Assembly: GCA_030760725.1 (NCBI GenBank)
Contig: JASWHV010000016.1
Coordinates: forward strand, 14,499,084-14,563,083
DNA from: Neostapfia colusana
Taxonomy: Eukaryota; Streptophyta; Magnoliopsida; Poales; Poaceae
Length of the DNA stretch: 64,000 bases
Direction: 5' to 3'
The translations under genes were made by a program, and so were the position numbers. The notes below the pieces were generated by a model. It worked only from the letters and a program-made list of their open reading frames with translations, was not told the origin of the DNA and searched no databases. Each line of letters opens with the position of its first letter. Position 1 is the stretch's first letter. This document shows, piece after piece, positions 22,333 to 33,308 of this stretch.

Positions 22333-23655
22333 AACACGGCGAAGTTCAAGCTGAGCTCCCGACCACGTCAGACAGCCAAGAGCCAAGCACTGGCTGACTT
22401 CGTGGCTGAGTGGACACCAACGAAGGCTGACCCAGGGGGCCGTGAAGACGGTGAACCAAAGTACCGAGCTCCGGTCTTCACCGGGCCTCACTGGACGCTC
22501 TTCTTCGACAGCTCCTCGCGAAAGCAGGGGGCCGGTGCTGGCGTACTGCTTCTCATGCCATCGGGGGAGCAGTCTTGGTACATGGTGCGTCTCAATTCCA
22601 AGGCAACCAACAACTTGGCAGAGTATGAAGCACTCATCTTTGGCCTAAAAGACAGTCCTGTCTCTGGGCGCTCACCAGTTGTTGGCACAGGGCGACTCCC
22701 AGCTAGTTATCAAGCAAGTTAAGGGTGAATTCCCCTGCAATGACCCACAGCTAGCTGCTTATCTGCTTCACGTGCGGATGTTGGAGTAAGAATTCCTCGC
22801 CTTGGACCTGCGCCATGCACCGCGCGCTTGCACGGCCGCAGCTGACGACCTCTCAACGAAAGCCTCCATCGGAGCCCCTGCGCATGAAGGAGTCTTCGAG
22901 AGGACGTTGCTGCGGTCCACAGCCCGGCCCGCCGAGCCGGGCGAAGGGGGCTGAACCAGTGCCTCGAAGCTAGGCAGTCCCGGCGGCCCTGGATGCCGCC
23001 AAAGGTTCGTAAGAGTCACTGGGGACTCCGTGCAACCCAGCGCTCAAGATCCAGAAGCTCAAGTAGTCCCGATGCACGGACCACGGAGGTCCGGGACTCC
23101 TTGAAGGACATCCTTCCTGATGAACGTGCATCCGCTGAACGGGTGGTGCGGATGGCTAAGTGCTACGCGCTGGTATCTTTACTGGCGTGGCGCCACGACA
23201 TCCTATTGCGGTGCATAACCCAGGAGGAAGGCTGCGATTAGCTTGCAGTAGTCCAAGGAGGCGAGTGCTGAGAACGCTCATCGTCCCGCACGTTGGTCGG
23301 TTAAGCCACCCAGCATGGCTCCTACTGACCGAGAGCCACCTGGACGCCGTCAAACCGGTTAGGGATGCAATACGTGCCAGGTCCACGCCAAGCAGACCCA
23401 CACAACCGGTGCAGACGCGCACCCAGAGCCGTCGGGGGATACCGGCTCCTCCATGTCGAGGGCCAGCCGGACTTCCCAGGGCCGGGTCACGGGAACTACC
23501 CTTCCACATGGTATGCGGAGCCGAAGCCATGCTTCCCCCTGATACAGCCATGGGGGTCCCCCCGTGTCCGGCGTACGACGAAGCCACGCATGACCCGCTC
23601 TGCGTGAAGACAAGCGCTCCGACGCTACCCAGTAAGTTCACCATGCTTACTTAGG
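22333..23655 (+). pseudogene. M unit 1 RNase H/integrase relic
   Basis: Gag is joined directly to KFKLSSRPRQTAKSQALADF, the segment before the additional RNase H, so protease and RT are deleted. RNase H pieces follow (FFDSSSRKQ, QGDSQL out of frame). Then the integrase zinc-binding surroundings (LLRCITQEEGCD). The integrase core is missing between GG-YR and a decayed VYGAEAV-like segment near 23510. Many stops; non-coding today. Confidence 0.8.
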
Positions 23656-24540
23656 TGTTTATTTAAATTACGCATTAATTTATATGAACACCTCCCCACG
23701 CTCTAGACAGTGTGCGCCCATTGTACACTCGGATCCTCTTTCCGGCTCTCATGCATAGTCGATATTTGCCGTCCTGCCGAAGGCGGTAGTGCTTGGGGTA
23801 CCTGCCAGAGGCCCGGTGGCCTTTTGGATCTCCCCCTATAAGGGTACTGCACCGCCAGTTGGTCTCCTCCGAGAAAACACCTACGCTAGAACGGGGGGTC
23901 AGGAGCCTTGCTTTGCCCGGTCTTGCACACAAAGCATGCGCACTCTGCCTCCCGGCGCTACGGTCTGAGTACCAGGGGGCCGGGCGGTTACACCCTGACT
24001 GGGGCTGGGGCCAGACCTCCGGGACCAAGTGCACTGGATTGCCCAAGCCCCGTATTCCGGCCTGGGACAGTAAGCCAAATGAGACTAAGGGATAGGAAAG
24101 GGGGACCACTGAGCAGTTCCGGACCTCCGCCCCCACAGCTGGGCCGAGCTCCGAGGCCAGCCCTCGCCCTCCTTTCAGAGGCGAGCGCTGATGCCGGACC
24201 TCACGCCCTTCGCTGGCCTGAGCTTCGATGACTTCCGGACTCCGCCTCCACAGCCAGACCGAGCTCCGAGGCCAGCCCTCGCCCTCCTTTCAGAGGCGAG
24301 CGCTGATGCCGGACCTCACGCCCTTCGCCGGCCCGAGCTCCGATGACTTCCGGACCTCCGCCCCCACAGCCGGGCCGAGCTCCGATGCCAGGCTTCACCC
24401 TCTCCTAAGAGGCTGAACATCGAAGCCGTCAAGACCCTGCCAGCACAGGGAGTACTCAAGACAAGAAAGTGCGTGGATCAGAAGAGACGAAGGTCCCACC
24501 TCGGGCTCGCTATCTCCCCCGAGATGGGCCCGGGGGCCAC
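23656..24540 (+). other. M unit 1 3' internal region
   Basis: No gene. An AT-rich start (TTTATTTAAATTACGC) is followed by spacer, then about 2.5 copies of the 116-bp repeat (24113-24420; unit starts 24190 and 24305) and a purine-rich end GGGCCCGGGGGCCAC before the LTR. Confidence 0.75.
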
Positions 24541-25665
24541 TGTCGGTACCCTCGATTTGGGGTACCCCCGCGCACAGGGGAAAATGCCTAAGGATCTCGC
24601 TCTTCTCCGTAGGGAGAGCTCCGAAGGTGCCACGCGTCCAGCGGGGCTGGACCTCCCTCTCCTCAGAGGAGAGCTCCGGGCCCACCACGTGGCATACAGA
24701 AGCCAGACCTCCCCCTCCGCGGGAGAGAGGTCCGAAGGTGCCGCGTGTCCGGAGAGGCCGGACCTCCCTCTCCTCAGAAAGGAGCTCCAGACTCGCCGCG
24801 TGGCCAACAGAAGCCGAACCTCCCCTCCGTGGGGAGAGGTCCGAAGGCTCCACGTGTCCTGCTGGGCCGGACCACCCTCTCTTCTAAGGAGGGCTCCGGG
24901 CCCGCCACGTGGCCAGCAGAACGGCGCTGCCTGCCCCTGAGCGATAGGCAGCCGGCGTAAAGACGCCCCGTACCTTGTCTATACAAGGTATTCAAGGCCC
25001 GCGCCTTCCCAAGACGCGGAGACGCGGAGCACGCCTCTGTCAGGTGCCGTTGCGCCCAGTCGCATCACAGACTGGCGCGCAGTGTCAGAGGCTGCCAGCC
25101 AATAAACACAGCGACAAGACATCACATGCCGCCCCCGCCATCATCATCCACTACGACTAGCATGCGGCATGGGCAGAGCTACAAGACGAAGACTCAGAAG
25201 CCTTCGGCAAAGACAACTACCGGCATAACTGCGGATACGGTAGATATCAGTCAATCTCCCTGGGACCACCTGTCGGGTCCCGGCCCCCCTTCTAAGCCAC
25301 CCGAGTCTTGGACTATAAAAGGCTCGGGTAGGCGACGTTAGCAGGGGGTCGGACTCTAGCCATCCGCACTCCTGGGTTCGCATTTTGCAACTCATACGCT
25401 AGCCATACGCCCTCAAGCTGTAACACACCCCCAAGCTCAGGCCTCCGGCCCTGAGCAGCAAGCAATACAGCGAGCTCCATAGCTCGCCGTGGATGTAGGG
25501 TTTTACGCTCCGGCGGCCTGAACCACGTAAAACTCGCCGTGTCAAGCTCTCACTAACTCGTCCATCTGCGCAAGCTCTCCGCTAGGAACTAGCCCCTCCG
25601 AAAAAAGAACCTCCGCGGGCTGCCCAGTGCAGGCCCGGGGGAAGTGTCGACCGAACACTTCGACA
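24541..25665 (+). repeat. M middle LTR
   Basis: 1125 bp, serving as both 3' LTR of unit 1 and 5' LTR of unit 2. Preceded by a purine tract and followed by a primer-binding site. TATAAAA at 25314-25320. Variants agree with the third LTR along its whole length rather than with the first. Confidence 0.93.
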
Positions 25666-25721
25666 TTTGGCGCGCCAGGTAGGGGTTTTTCTCCTAGCAC
25701 AACGAGTTTCCGCCGACGAAG

Positions 25722-27654
25722 ATGACCAAGCTTCCTTCAGCGGCAAACTCTCCCCCCCTGCGTCCTTGGCAAACCGTGACCAGGGGAGAGTACATGATGA
25801 CACACCCAGGACGGAGTGTGTCAGGGCAAGCTGGGAGCCAGCAACCGGCTCTGGCAGCGCCGACCCCGGCAATGCAGGCTCCAACCAGTGTCAGGCCTTC
25901 AGTAGCGCCGTGCGTACCCGGTGGGGGTGCGCTAGCAGCAGCAACGGCGCTACTGCACAATCCGCCTGCTGGGGGCGCGCCTCAGGCAGCGACCCAGCAG
26001 TGGATTCGCGGGGTAGACCGTCTTATCGTCGCCGCCGCAAACCATTGACTTCGGCGGGGACGACGCTCCGGCCAACCGGCTGTGCCGTTGATGCGCACGC
26101 CAACGGTTGACGGGTAGACGGCGGGTCCCAGCTCCACCAAACTTCCGTCGACGGACCTGAGGACAGAGCTGGAATGGTGCCACTTGGGCCAAGATGCCCG
26201 AGTGTTCCTCGAGCGACGTCGAGAAAGGCGTCGCACTAAAGAGGCTGGCGACAACATGACGTCGGCCTCGACCCAGCCTGGAGGGCAGACCTTCTCTACG
26301 CGAGCTCTGCCCTAGGCGTACGCCGCACAGCATAAGCCACAACCATGTGCTCTGCAAGCGGCGTCCCCGGCCTATGGCGCAACCTTGCCCATACCGGGGT
26401 ACACTGTGCCAGGCACAACCAAGCGTTCACGGCACCAGTACCTGCACTGGGAGCCAGCAACCGGCTCTGGCAGCGCCGACCCCGGCAATGCAGGCTCCAA
26501 CCAGCGTCAGGTCTTCAGTAGCGCTGGGCGTACCCGGCAGGAGTGCGCTAGCCGCAACAAGAGCGCTACTGCACAATCTGCCTGCTGGGGACGCGCCTCA
26601 GGCAGCGACCCAGCAGTGGATTCGCGAGGTAGACCGTCTTGTCGTCGCCACCGCAAACCCTTGGCTTCGGCGGGGACGACGCTCCGGCCAACCGGCTGTG
26701 TCGCTGATGCGCACGCCAATGGTTGACGGACAGACGGCGGATTCCAGCTCCACCAGGCTTTCGTCGACGGACCTGAGGACTGAGCTGGAACGATGCCACC
26801 TGGGCCAAGACGCCCGAATGTTCCTCGAGCGGCGACGAGAAAGGCGTCGCAGCCAAGAGGCCGGCGTCAGCATGACGACTGCCTCAACCCTGCCTGAGGA
26901 GCAGACTTTAGCCACACAAACTCTGCCCCAGACATACGCCACGCAGCATATGCCACAGCCATATGTCCTGCAAACGGCGCCCCCGGTCTATGGCGCAGCC
27001 TTTCCCATACCGGAGTACACTGTGCCAGCGGCGAACCAAGCGTTCGCGGCACCAACACCTGCAGAAACAAGGGCAGGATGTATGGCCCTGGAGCCCCACC
27101 TCCGCTTCACGAGGTGGCCTCGCAAGTTTCGGCCGCACCTGCCCGAGAAGTACGACGGCAGCGTTAACCCGGCGGGGTTCCTCCAGATCTACTCCACCGT
27201 CGTACTTGCCGCAGGAGGGTATGAGGCCGTCATGGCCAAGCTACTTCCCCGTCGCCTTGACCGGCCCAGCCCGGTCTTGGCTAATGAACCTCCCTCAGGG
27301 TTCCATAACTTCCTGGGGAGAGCTCTGCCGGCAGTTCATCACCAACTTCGGCAGCTCCTACACCCGTCCCGGCACGGAGCTTGACCTCCAAGCCATCAAG
27401 CAACAACCTGGGGAGTCGCTGCGCTCCTTCATCCAGCGGTTCTCCCAGGTACGCAACACCATTCCGCATATTCAAAGTGCTTCTGTGGTGGCTGCACTTC
27501 GACAGTGTCCAAGACAAGAAGATGCTTGGGAGGCTTGCAACCAGAGAGGTCTGCGATGCCTCCAAGCCCTTCGACCTGGCGGACAAGTGCGCCAGAGCAG
27601 ATGGAGGGCGGAGCTGGCACTCACTGCCAGCTTCCGAAGCCGGAAGACAGCCCG
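25722..27654 (+). pseudogene. M unit 2 gag relic
   Basis: Near-identical copy of 20400-22332, including the 616-bp duplication and the shared stops (for example CCCTAGGCG near 26310 and CATAAGCC near 26331). Unlike unit 1 it keeps TAC at 27151-27153, so its gag core frame (26347-27384) stays open longer before the shared frameshift near 27236. Confidence 0.82.
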
Positions 27655-28977
27655 AAGACGGCGAAGTTCAAGCTGAGCTCCCGACCACGTCAGACAGCCA
27701 AGAGCCAAGCACTGGCTGACTTCGTGGCTGAGTGGACACCAACGAAGGCTGACCCAGGGGGCCGTGAAGACGGTGAACCCAAGTACCGAGCTCCGGTCTT
27801 CACCGGGCCTCACTGGACGCTCTTCTTCGACGGCTCCTCGCGAAAGCAGGAGGCCGGTGCTGGCGTACTGCTTCTCATGCCATCGGGGGAGCAGTCTTGG
27901 TACATGGTGCGTCTCAATTCCAAGGCAACCAACAACTTGGCAGAGTATGAAGCACTCATCTTTGGCCTAAAAGACAGTCCTGTCTCTGGGCGCTCACCAG
28001 TTGTTGGCACAGGGCGACTCCCAGCTAGTTATCAAGCAAGTTAAGGGTGAATTCCCCTGCAATGACCCACAGCTAGCTGCTTATCTGCTTCACGTGCGGA
28101 TGTTGGAGTAAGAATTCCTCGCCTTGGACCTGCGCCATGCACCGCGCGCTTGCACGGCCGCAGCTGACGACCTCTCAACGAAAGCCTCCATCGGAGCCCC
28201 TGCGCATGAAGGAGTCTTCGAGAGGACGTTGCTGCGGTCCACAGCCCGGCCCGCCGAGCCGGGCGAAGGGGGCTGAACCAGTGCCTCGAAGCTAGGCAGT
28301 CCCGGCGGCCCTGGATGCCGCCAAAGGTTCGTAAGAGTCACTGGGGACTCCGTGCAACCCAGCGCTCAAGATCCAGAAGCTCAAGTAGTCCCGATGCACG
28401 GACCACGGAGGTCCGGGACTCCTTGAAGGACATCCTTCCTGATGAACGTGCATCCGCTGAACGGGTGGTGCGGATGGCTAAGTGCTACGCGCTGGTATCT
28501 TTACTGGCGTGGCGCCACGACATCCTATTGCGGTGCATAACCCAGGAGGAAGGCTGCGATTAGCTTGCAGTAGTCCAAGGAGGCGAGTGCTGGGAATGCT
28601 CATCGTCCCGCACGTTGGTCGGTTAAGCCACCCAGCATGGCTCCTACTGACCGAGAGCCACCTGGACGCCGTCAAACCGGTTAGGGATGCAATACGTGCC
28701 AGGTCCACGCCAAGCAGACCCACACAACCGGTGCAGACGCGCACCCAGAGCCGTCGGGGGATACCGGCTCCTCCATGTCGAGGGCCAGCCGGACTTCCCA
28801 GGGCCGGGTCACGGGAACTACCCTTCCACATGGTATGCGGGGCCGAAGCCATGGTTCCCCCTGATACAGCCATGGGGGTCCCCCCGTGTCCGGCGTACGA
28901 CGAAGCCACGCATGACCCGCTCTGCGTGATGACAAGCGCTCCGACGCTACCCAGTAAGTTCACCATGCTTACTTAGG
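27655..28977 (+). pseudogene. M unit 2 RNase H/integrase relic
   Basis: Copy of 22333-23655 with the same gag-RNase H deletion and the same collapsed integrase. It keeps FFDGSSRKQ where unit 1 has FFDSSS. Both carry the early stop after the LEKE-equivalent segment (TTGGAGTAAG, near 28110). Confidence 0.8.
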
Positions 28978-29862
28978 TGTTTATTTAAATTACGCATTAA
29001 TTTATATGAACACCTCCCCACGCTCTAGACAGTGTGCGCCCATTGTACACTCGGATCCTCTTTCCGGCTCTCATGCATAGTCGATATTTGCCGTCCTGCC
29101 GAAGGCGGTAGTGCTTGGGGTACCTGCCAGAGGCCCGGTGGCCTTTTGGATCTCCCCCTATAAGGGTACTGCACCGCCAGTTGGTCTCCTCCGAGAAAAG
29201 ACCTACGGTAGAACGGGGGGTCAGGAGCCTTGCTTTGCCCGGTCTTGCACCCAAAGCATGCGCACTCTGCCTCCCGGCGCTACGGTCTGAGTACCAGGGG
29301 GCCGGGCGGTTACACCCTAACTGGGGCTGGGGCCAGACCTCCGGGACCAAGTGCACTGGATTGCCCAAGCCCCGTATTCCGGCCTGGGACAGTAAGCCAA
29401 ATGAGACTAAGGGATAGGAAAGGGGGACCACTGAGCAGTTCCGGACCTCCGCCCCCACAGCTGGGCCGAGCTCCGAGGCCAGCCCTCGCCCTCCTTTCAG
29501 AGGCGAGCGCTGATGCAGGACCTCACGCCCTTCGCTGGCCTGAGCTTCGATGACTTCCGGACTCCGCCTCCACAGCCAGACCGAGCTCCGAGGCCAGCCC
29601 TCGCCCTCCTTTCAGAGGCGAGCGCTGATGCCGGACCTCACGCCCTTCGCCGGCCCGAGCTCCGATGACTTCCGGACCTCCGCCCCCACAGCCGGGCCAA
29701 GCTCCGATGCCAGGCTTCACCCTCTCCTAAGAGGCTGAACATCGAAGCCGTCAAGACCCTGCCAGGACAGGGAGTACTCAAGACAAGAAAGTGCGCGGAT
29801 CAGAAGAGACGAAGGTCCCACCTCGGGCTCGCTATCTCCCCCGAGATGGGCCCGGGGGCCAC
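28978..29862 (+). other. M unit 2 3' internal region
   Basis: Copy of 23656-24540, same length, with the same 116-bp repeat remnant (29435-29742) and purine tract. No gene. Confidence 0.75.
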
Positions 29863-30987
29863 TGTCGGTACCCTCGATATGGGGTACCCCCGCGCACAGG
29901 GGAAAATGCCTAAGGATCTCGCTCTTCTCCGTAGGGAGAGCTCCGAAGGTGCCACGCGTCCAGCGGGGCTGGACCTCCCTCTCCTCAGAGGAGAGCTCCG
30001 GGCCCACCACGTGGCATACAGAAGCCAGACCTCCCCCTCCGCGGGAGAGAGGTCCAAAGGTGCCGCGTGTCCGGAGAGGCCGGACCTCCCTCTCCTCAGA
30101 GAGGAGCTCCAGACTCGCCGCGTGGCCAACAGAAGCCGAACCTCCCCTCCGTGGGGAGAGGTCCGAAGGCTCCACGTGTCCTGCGGGGCCGGACCCCCCT
30201 CTCTTCTGAGGAGGGCTCCGGGCCCGCCACGTGGCCAGCAGAACGGCGCTGCCTGCCCCTGAGCGATAGGCAGCCGGCGTAAAGACGCCCCGTACCTTGT
30301 CTATACAAGGTATTCAAGGACCGCGCCTTCCCAAGACGCGGAGACGCGGAGCACGCCTCTGTCAGGTGCCGTTGCGCCCAGTCGCATCACAGACTGGCGC
30401 GCAGTGTCAGAGGCTGCCAGCCAATAAACACAGCGACAAGACATCACATGCCGCCCCCGCCGTCATCATCCACTACGACTAGCATGCGGCATGGGCAGAG
30501 CTACAAGACGAAGACTCAGAAGCCTTCGGCAGAGACAACTACCGGCATAACTGCGGATACGGTAGATATCAGTCAATCTCCTTGGGACCACCTGTCGGGT
30601 CCCGGCCCCCCTTCTAAGCCACCCGAGTCTTGGACTATAAAAGGCTCGGGTAGGCGACGTTAGCAGGGGGTCGGACTCTAGCCATCCGCACTCCTGGGTT
30701 CGCATTTTGCAACTCATACGCTAGCCATACGCCCTCAAGCTGTAACACACCCCCAAGCTCAGGCCTCCGGCCCTGAGCAGCAAGCAATACAGCGAGCTCC
30801 ATAGCTCGCCGTGGACGTAGGGTTTTACGCTCCGGCAGCCTGAACCACGTAAAACTCGCCGTGTCAAGCTCTCACTAACTCGTCCATCTGCGCAAGCTCT
30901 CCGCTAGGAACTAGCCCCTCCAAAAAAAGAACCTCCGCGGGCTGCCCAGTGCAGGCCCGGGGGAAGTGTCGACCGAACACTTCGACA
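29863..30987 (+). repeat. M third LTR
   Basis: 1125 bp, from TGTCGGTACCCTCGATATGG to CACTTCGACA. TATAAAA at 30636-30642. Right flank CACCT, then D LTR sequence resumes with AGCCTGCAGC. Confidence 0.93.
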
Positions 30988-30992
30988 CACCT

Positions 30993-31466
30993 AGCCTGCA
31001 GCATGGGCAGGGTGGCAGGACGAGGACCTCGGCGCCAGCGCCAAGACATAGAAGCTGGTAGGAAATCACCCCGGGACCACCTGTCGGGTCCCCGGGGCCC
31101 ACCTTGTAAGCCGCCCAAGCCTTGGACTATAAAAGGCTTGGGTAGGCGACAATAGCAAGGGTTGGCACTCCAGCCATTCGCACCCTTAGGTTCGAACTCT
31201 GTGAACTCGCACCCTAGACATCACTCACCCTCAAGCTCAGGACTCCGGTTCTGATCAGCAAGCAATACAGCGAGCACCTCTGCTCACCGTGGACGTAGGG
31301 TTTTACGCTCCGGCGGCCTGAACCACGTGAAACTCGCCATGTCAAGCTTCTCCCTCACTCGCCCCTAACGCTAATGCTCTCTGCAAGTGTCTAGCCCCTC
31401 CGAAAAAGAACCTCCGCGGGCTGCCCAGAGCAGGTCCGGGGGAAGTGTCGACCACACACTTCGACA
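30993..31466 (+). repeat. D 3' LTR, second part
   Basis: Continues 18578-19219 after the M insertion. Contains TATAAAA at 31128-31134 and ends GACCACACACTTCGACA. The two parts add to about 1.12 kb, the family length. Sequence is clearly diverged from the flanking M LTRs. Confidence 0.88.
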
Positions 31467-31729
31467 ACAGGTTTCTTTCCATATAAATTTCCATAGGAGG
31501 AAGGAAGGCTAAACATGGAGGCAACGACCCACCCCATTAAGAAGGGAAGCAAGACTCTATGCGCTTAGGGTCGGAACCAGGCCAAGCTGAACGTAGTCCT
31601 GGACCGTCCCCTGAGACTTAGCTGCTCCAAGCGTTGTTCCTAGACTCTATGGAATCTATTACAAAAAGAAGAGACTGTCCTACTAATTCTCTAGGGGTAG
31701 AACTTACGGAGGTGTTCTATGTTCCAAGG
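31467..31729 (-). pseudogene. A4 integrase C-terminal end and 3' flank
   Basis: 31729-31691 on the minus strand encodes the last residues of integrase (WNIEHLRKFYP) and its TAG. The rest matches the A2 3' flank at 9363-9560 (CTTGCTTCCC..., CCTCCATGTTTAGCC). Cut at ACAGG by D. Confidence 0.85.
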
Positions 31730-32826
31730 TGTCGAAGTGTTCGGTCGACACTTCCCCCGGGCCTGCACTGGGCAGCTCGCGGAGGTTCTTTTTTCGGTGA
31801 GGCTAGTCCCTTGCGTAGAGCTTGCGCGGATTGACGAGTTAGTAAGAGCTTGACACGGTGAGTTTTACGTGGTTCAGGCCGCCGGAGCGTAAAACCCTAC
31901 GTCCACGGCGAGCTATGGAGCTCGCTGTATTGCTTGCTGCTCAGGGCCGGAGTCCTAAGCTTGGGGGTGAGTTACAGCTTGGGAGTGTATGGCTAGCGTA
32001 TGAGTTGCAAAGTGCGAACCCTTGCTATCGTTGCCTACCCGAGCCTTTTATAGTCCAAGACTCGGGCGGCTTACAAGGGGAGCCGGGACCTGACAGGTGG
32101 TCCCGGGAAGATTATCTATTATCTACCGTATCTGCAGTTATGCCGGTAGTTGTCTCTGGCCGAAGGCTTCTGATTCTTCATCTTGCCGCCCTGCCCATGC
32201 CGCATGCTAGTCGTAGTGGTTGATGACGGCGCAGGCGGCATGGGAAGTCTTGTCGTGGTGTTTATTGGCTGGCAGGTTCTGACACCGCGCGCCATTCTGT
32301 GATGCGACTGGGCGCAACGGCACCTGACAGAGGCGTGCTCCGTGTTTCCACGTCTTGGGAAGACGCGGGCCTTGAATACCTTGTACGGGCAAGGTATGGG
32401 GCGTCTTTATGCCCGCTGCCTATCGCTCGGGGGGCAGGCAGCGCCGTTCTGCTGCCACGTGGCGGGCCCAGAGCCCTTCTCAGAGGAGAGGAGGGTCCGG
32501 CCTGCGGGGCACGTGGAGCCTCCGGACATCTCCCCGCGGAGGGGGAGGCTCGGCTTCTGTTGGCCACGTGGCTGGCCCGGAGCCCTCCTCTGAGGAGAGG
32601 GAGGTCCGGCCCCGCGGGACGCGTGGCGCCTTCGGACCTCTCTCCTGCGGAGGGGGAGGTCCGGCTTCTGTATGCCACGTGGCGGGCCCGGAGCTCTCCT
32701 CTGAGGAGAGGGAGGTCCGACCCCGCCGGACGCGTGGCGCCTTCGGAGCTCTCCCTGCGGAGAAAGGCGAGTTCCTTAGGCATTTTCCCCTGTGCGCGGG
32801 GGTACCCCATATCTCAGGTACCGACA
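31730..32826 (-). repeat. N2 3' LTR
   Basis: 1097 bp in reverse orientation. Followed by GTGGCCCCCGGGCCC, the complement of the purine tract. CACGTG modules lie near 32457, 32509, 32565 and 32677. Confidence 0.93.
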
Positions 32827-33308
32827 GTGGCCCCCGGGCCCATCTCGGGGGATATAGCGAGCCCGAGGTGGGACCTCCGTCTCTTCCGATCCGCGCACTT
32901 TCTCTAAGTCCCGAATTGACCGCTGCCGGAGCACGAATGGCCGTGGGAGCGTGCGCTCACTTAATGGTTGCTTTTACTGCGGCGGTTCCCAAGACTGCCA
33001 CTTCTGCACGTTGCGGCGCTTTCTTCGGGAACCGCCGAAGTGCCTTGCCGGCTCATCTTCTCAGGAGACTCACTCCTTGACCCACCGCTTCAGTTGGGCG
33101 GCTTGGGTCCACCCGTCATCGGCATTCGGTCTAGGAGCCGAAGCGGTTGCCGATGCAGTGTATTTGAAGAGTTCCGAATCGCTTGGAATTGCACCCGGGA
33201 AGTTTTTAGAGGGGATCTTACCCACATTGCGGCTTCCCTTCGCACTTCTCTGTGTTTCTTCTCGGACTCCTGTGCTTTTGCTCCCTTGCCCTTGAGTTCT
33301 CCCTCGCC

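Larger units (their letters stand above)
19220..30987 (+). mobile_element. M: tandem array LTR-internal-LTR-internal-LTR
   Basis: Three LTRs (19220-20343, 24541-25665, 29863-30987) alternate with two internal regions of exactly equal length (4197 bp: 20344-24540 and 25666-29862). The repeat period is 5321-5322 bp. The internal regions differ only by scattered substitutions and share the same lesions, so the second arose by duplication of an already broken copy. Outer flanks are CAACT (19215-19219) and CACCT (30988-30992), a target duplication with one mismatch. It lies inside the D 3' LTR. Confidence 0.93.
17213..31466 (+). mobile_element. D: element 3' part, split by the M array
   Basis: 17213-18577 is the 3' internal region, matching M at 23655-24540. 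The 3' LTR follows in two pieces (18578-19219 and 30993-31466) separated by M. The 5' part of D lies left of N3, outside the window. The right flank ACAGG (31467-31471) is A4 sequence, so D inserted into the A4 3' region. D belongs to the M-type group but its LTR is a third, more diverged subfamily. Confidence 0.85.

Noticed and set aside
24541..25665. Two separate M insertions side by side
   Set aside because: Only one pair of outer flanks exists, the middle LTR is single, and both internals share the same private lesions.
32409..33080. 223-codon frame across the N2 3' LTR
   Set aside because: Low-complexity reading of the GC-rich G-box modules; the same frames appear in every LTR copy and shift with substitutions.
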